Positions 62,797 through 64,000 of a stretch of 64,000 nucleotides of DNA are shown here, one piece after another. The stretch spans positions 17,591 through 81,590 of the forward strand of contig NZ_JAFEIF010000051.1 of NCBI RefSeq assembly GCF_017848645.1, given 5' to 3'. Source of the DNA: Limnohabitans sp. (GTDB taxonomy: Bacteria; Pseudomonadota; Gammaproteobacteria; Burkholderiales; Burkholderiaceae_C). Positions within the stretch are counted from its first letter, which is position 1; each line of letters opens with the position of its first letter. A program made the translations under genes and the position numbers. A model generated the notes under the pieces. The model was not told where the DNA came from and did not search any database. It saw only the letters and a program-made list of their open reading frames with translations.

Positions 62797-63783
62797 TCAG
62801 ATCAGGTGAGCGACGCCAGCTTGCTCGTCGGTCAGCTCTTTGAGCGTCTTGTCGATGCAGCCTTGGCTGAAGGCGTCAATTTCCAGACCTTCCACGACTT
62901 TGTACTCGCCGTTTTCGCAGGTCACAGGGAAGCCGAACATGACGTCTTTAGGAATGCCGTACCAGCCTTGTGATGGGATACCCATGGTGACCCACTTGCC
63001 GTTGGTGCCCAAGGCCCAGTCGCGCATGTGGTCGATGGCGGCGTTGGCGGCCGATGCTGCCGAGGACAGGCCACGGGCTTCGATGATGGCCGCGCCGCGT
63101 TTGCCCACGGTGGGCAAGAACACGTTGGCGTTCCATTCCTGGTCGTTGATCATGGCCTTGACAGATTCGCCCTTGATCGTGGCGAAACGGTAGTCGGCGT
63201 ACATGGTGGGCGAGTGGTTGCCCCAGACGCACAGTTTTTCGATGTCAGCCACGGCCTTGCCAGTCTTGGCAGCGATTTGCGACAGGGCGCGGTTGTGGTC
63301 CAGACGCAGCATGGCGGTGAAGTTGCCGGGCTTCAAGTCAGGAGCCGCCTTCATGGCGATGTAGGCATTGGTGTTGGCGGGGTTGCCCACGACCAGCACT
63401 TTCACGTCACGCGAAGCCACGGCGTTCAGGGCCTTGCCTTGTGCGGTGAAGATGGCGCCGTTGATGGCCAGCAACTCGGCACGCTCCATGCCAGGGCCGC
63501 GTGGGCGCGAACCCACCAGCAAAGCGTAGTCCACATCCTTGAAGGCGGTCATCGGGTCGCCATGGGCTTCCATGCCCACCAACAGAGGGAATGCGCAGTC
63601 TTCGAGTTCCATCATCACGCCCTTGAGGGCTTTTTGTGGGCCTTCGACAGGCACTTCGAGCAATTGCAGGATGACAGGCTGGTCTTTGCCCAGCATTTCG
63701 CCGGAGGCGATGCGGAACAACAATGCGTAACCGATTTGACCTGCTGCGCCGGTGACGGCAACGCGGACGGGCTTTTTGCTCAT
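62797..63783 (-). CDS. mdh: Malate dehydrogenase
   Basis: A 328-residue NAD-dependent malate dehydrogenase of the beta-proteobacterial type. [19 protein letters not shown] is the nucleotide-binding motif, [13 protein letters not shown] holds the mobile substrate loop with catalytic Arg, NPANTNA and the catalytic His in [12 protein letters not shown] are conserved. Start MSKKPVR at 63783. It heads the mdh-CitE-like-hypothetical-acnB operon and has a good promoter upstream. Confidence 0.95.
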   Translation of the reverse strand: MSKKPVRVAVTGAAGQIGYALLFRIASGEMLGKDQPVILQLLEVPVEGPQKALKGVMMELEDCAFPLLVGMEAHGDPMTAFKDVDYALLVGSRPRGPGMERAELLAINGAIFTAQGKALNAVASRDVKVLVVGNPANTNAYIAMKAAPDLKPGNFTAMLRLDHNRALSQIAAKTGKAVADIEKLCVWGNHSPTMYADYRFATIKGESVKAMINDQEWNANVFLPTVGKRGAAIIEARGLSSAASAANAAIDHMRDWALGTNGKWVTMGIPSQGWYGIPKDVMFGFPVTCENGEYKVVEGLEIDAFSQGCIDKTLKELTDEQAGVAHLI

Positions 63784-63922
63784 GGTGGAAAACTCCGAAG
63801 TGTTGAAAACAAGCGTTGCGGTCCGCTGCCAACATCCATGTCGGCAAGGCCGTCCGGCGCACCGGACCCGCGCTGGCGGTCTTTGTTCAGACAAAGCCAC
63901 AAGTGCAAGCAAACAGCTTTCG

Positions 63923-63952
63923 AGTGTACCCGCGAAAACCCTGATTCGTCAA
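63923..63952 (-). promoter_or_regulatory. Probable mdh promoter
   Basis: Minus-strand TTGACG (63947-63952) and TACACT (63923-63928) with an 18-base spacer, about 140 bases before the mdh start. Confidence 0.6.
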
Positions 63953-63963
63953 TTTGTCTTATG

Positions 63964-63975
63964 TCTTATATAAGA
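63964..63975. promoter_or_regulatory. TCTTATATAAGA palindrome (candidate operator, copy 2)
   Basis: A perfect 12-base palindrome about 11 bases upstream of the mdh -35, near the window end, with a second half-site-like TCTTA just before it. Identical to 37285-37296. Confidence 0.65.
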
Positions 63976-64000
63976 TATGATGACACGCCTGCCATGCACC

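Noticed and set aside
1..64000. tRNA or rRNA genes
   Set aside because: No cloverleaf or rRNA-like stretch was found by eye; a tRNAscan run would be decisive.

Overview
The window is a GC-rich chromosomal segment of a betaproteobacterium, most likely family Comamonadaceae (Burkholderiales). This placement is an inference from protein resemblance and gene order: rpsP-rimM-trmD-rplS, the mdh / CitE-like / acnB line-up, DUF47-pit, a BktB-type thiolase and a DUF3579 gene beside argD. There is no rRNA or tRNA gene and no CRISPR array that I can see.

Positions 1-52500 are almost entirely ordinary, densely packed chromosome. In order they hold a cytochrome c tail, an SDR and a thiolase; ridA/plsY; ybaK and a Tas-like aldo-keto reductase; an acyl-CoA ligase divergent from an alpha/beta hydrolase; prfB (with the programmed frameshift), pepN and fbp; a NYN protein; a Nudix hydrolase and a CobD-like protein; rsgA-phhB-M48 peptidase; orn; a DEAD-box helicase; the rpsP operon; a DUF47-pit phosphate module with a strong Pho-box-like repeat; a long overlapping run perM-hda-HAD-pcnB-folK-DUF486; purM; murJ; rpsT; argD-argF; the kynurenine-to-anthranilate genes kynB-kynU-kynA; an iorAB-type molybdenum hydroxylase; a lytic transglycosylase; a flavin monooxygenase; a Phd/YefM-PIN toxin-antitoxin pair; a second aldo-keto reductase; a Tat-exported MBL hydrolase and a secreted dienelactone-hydrolase-like protein.

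The unusual region is 52700-58260. A 978-bp copy of the 3' end of acnB (52728-53705) lies about 5.5 kb before the intact acnB (58257-60848). The two copies encode identical protein but differ at a set of synonymous sites that all lie in one half, and their terminators have diverged. Between them is a visibly AT-richer island with three minus-strand genes: a protein made of two repeated [WYL/SH3-like strand module + BRCT-like] units, a TerB-like/BRCT fusion, and a single-TM coiled-coil protein. The island is bounded by an acidic C-terminal gene fragment on one side and by a frameshifted IS91-type transposase remnant plus a (CAGA)n tetranucleotide run on the other. I regard the BRCT/TerB operon as the best candidate for an undescribed system, possibly DNA-damage or defence related; its function is unknown.

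Positions 58257-64000 return to core metabolism: acnB, a secreted Ala/Pro-rich protein, a CitE-like lyase and mdh, all on the minus strand, with a TCTTATATAAGA palindrome upstream of mdh. The same 12-bp palindrome occurs once more, between the DUF3579 gene and argD, which suggests a shared regulator.
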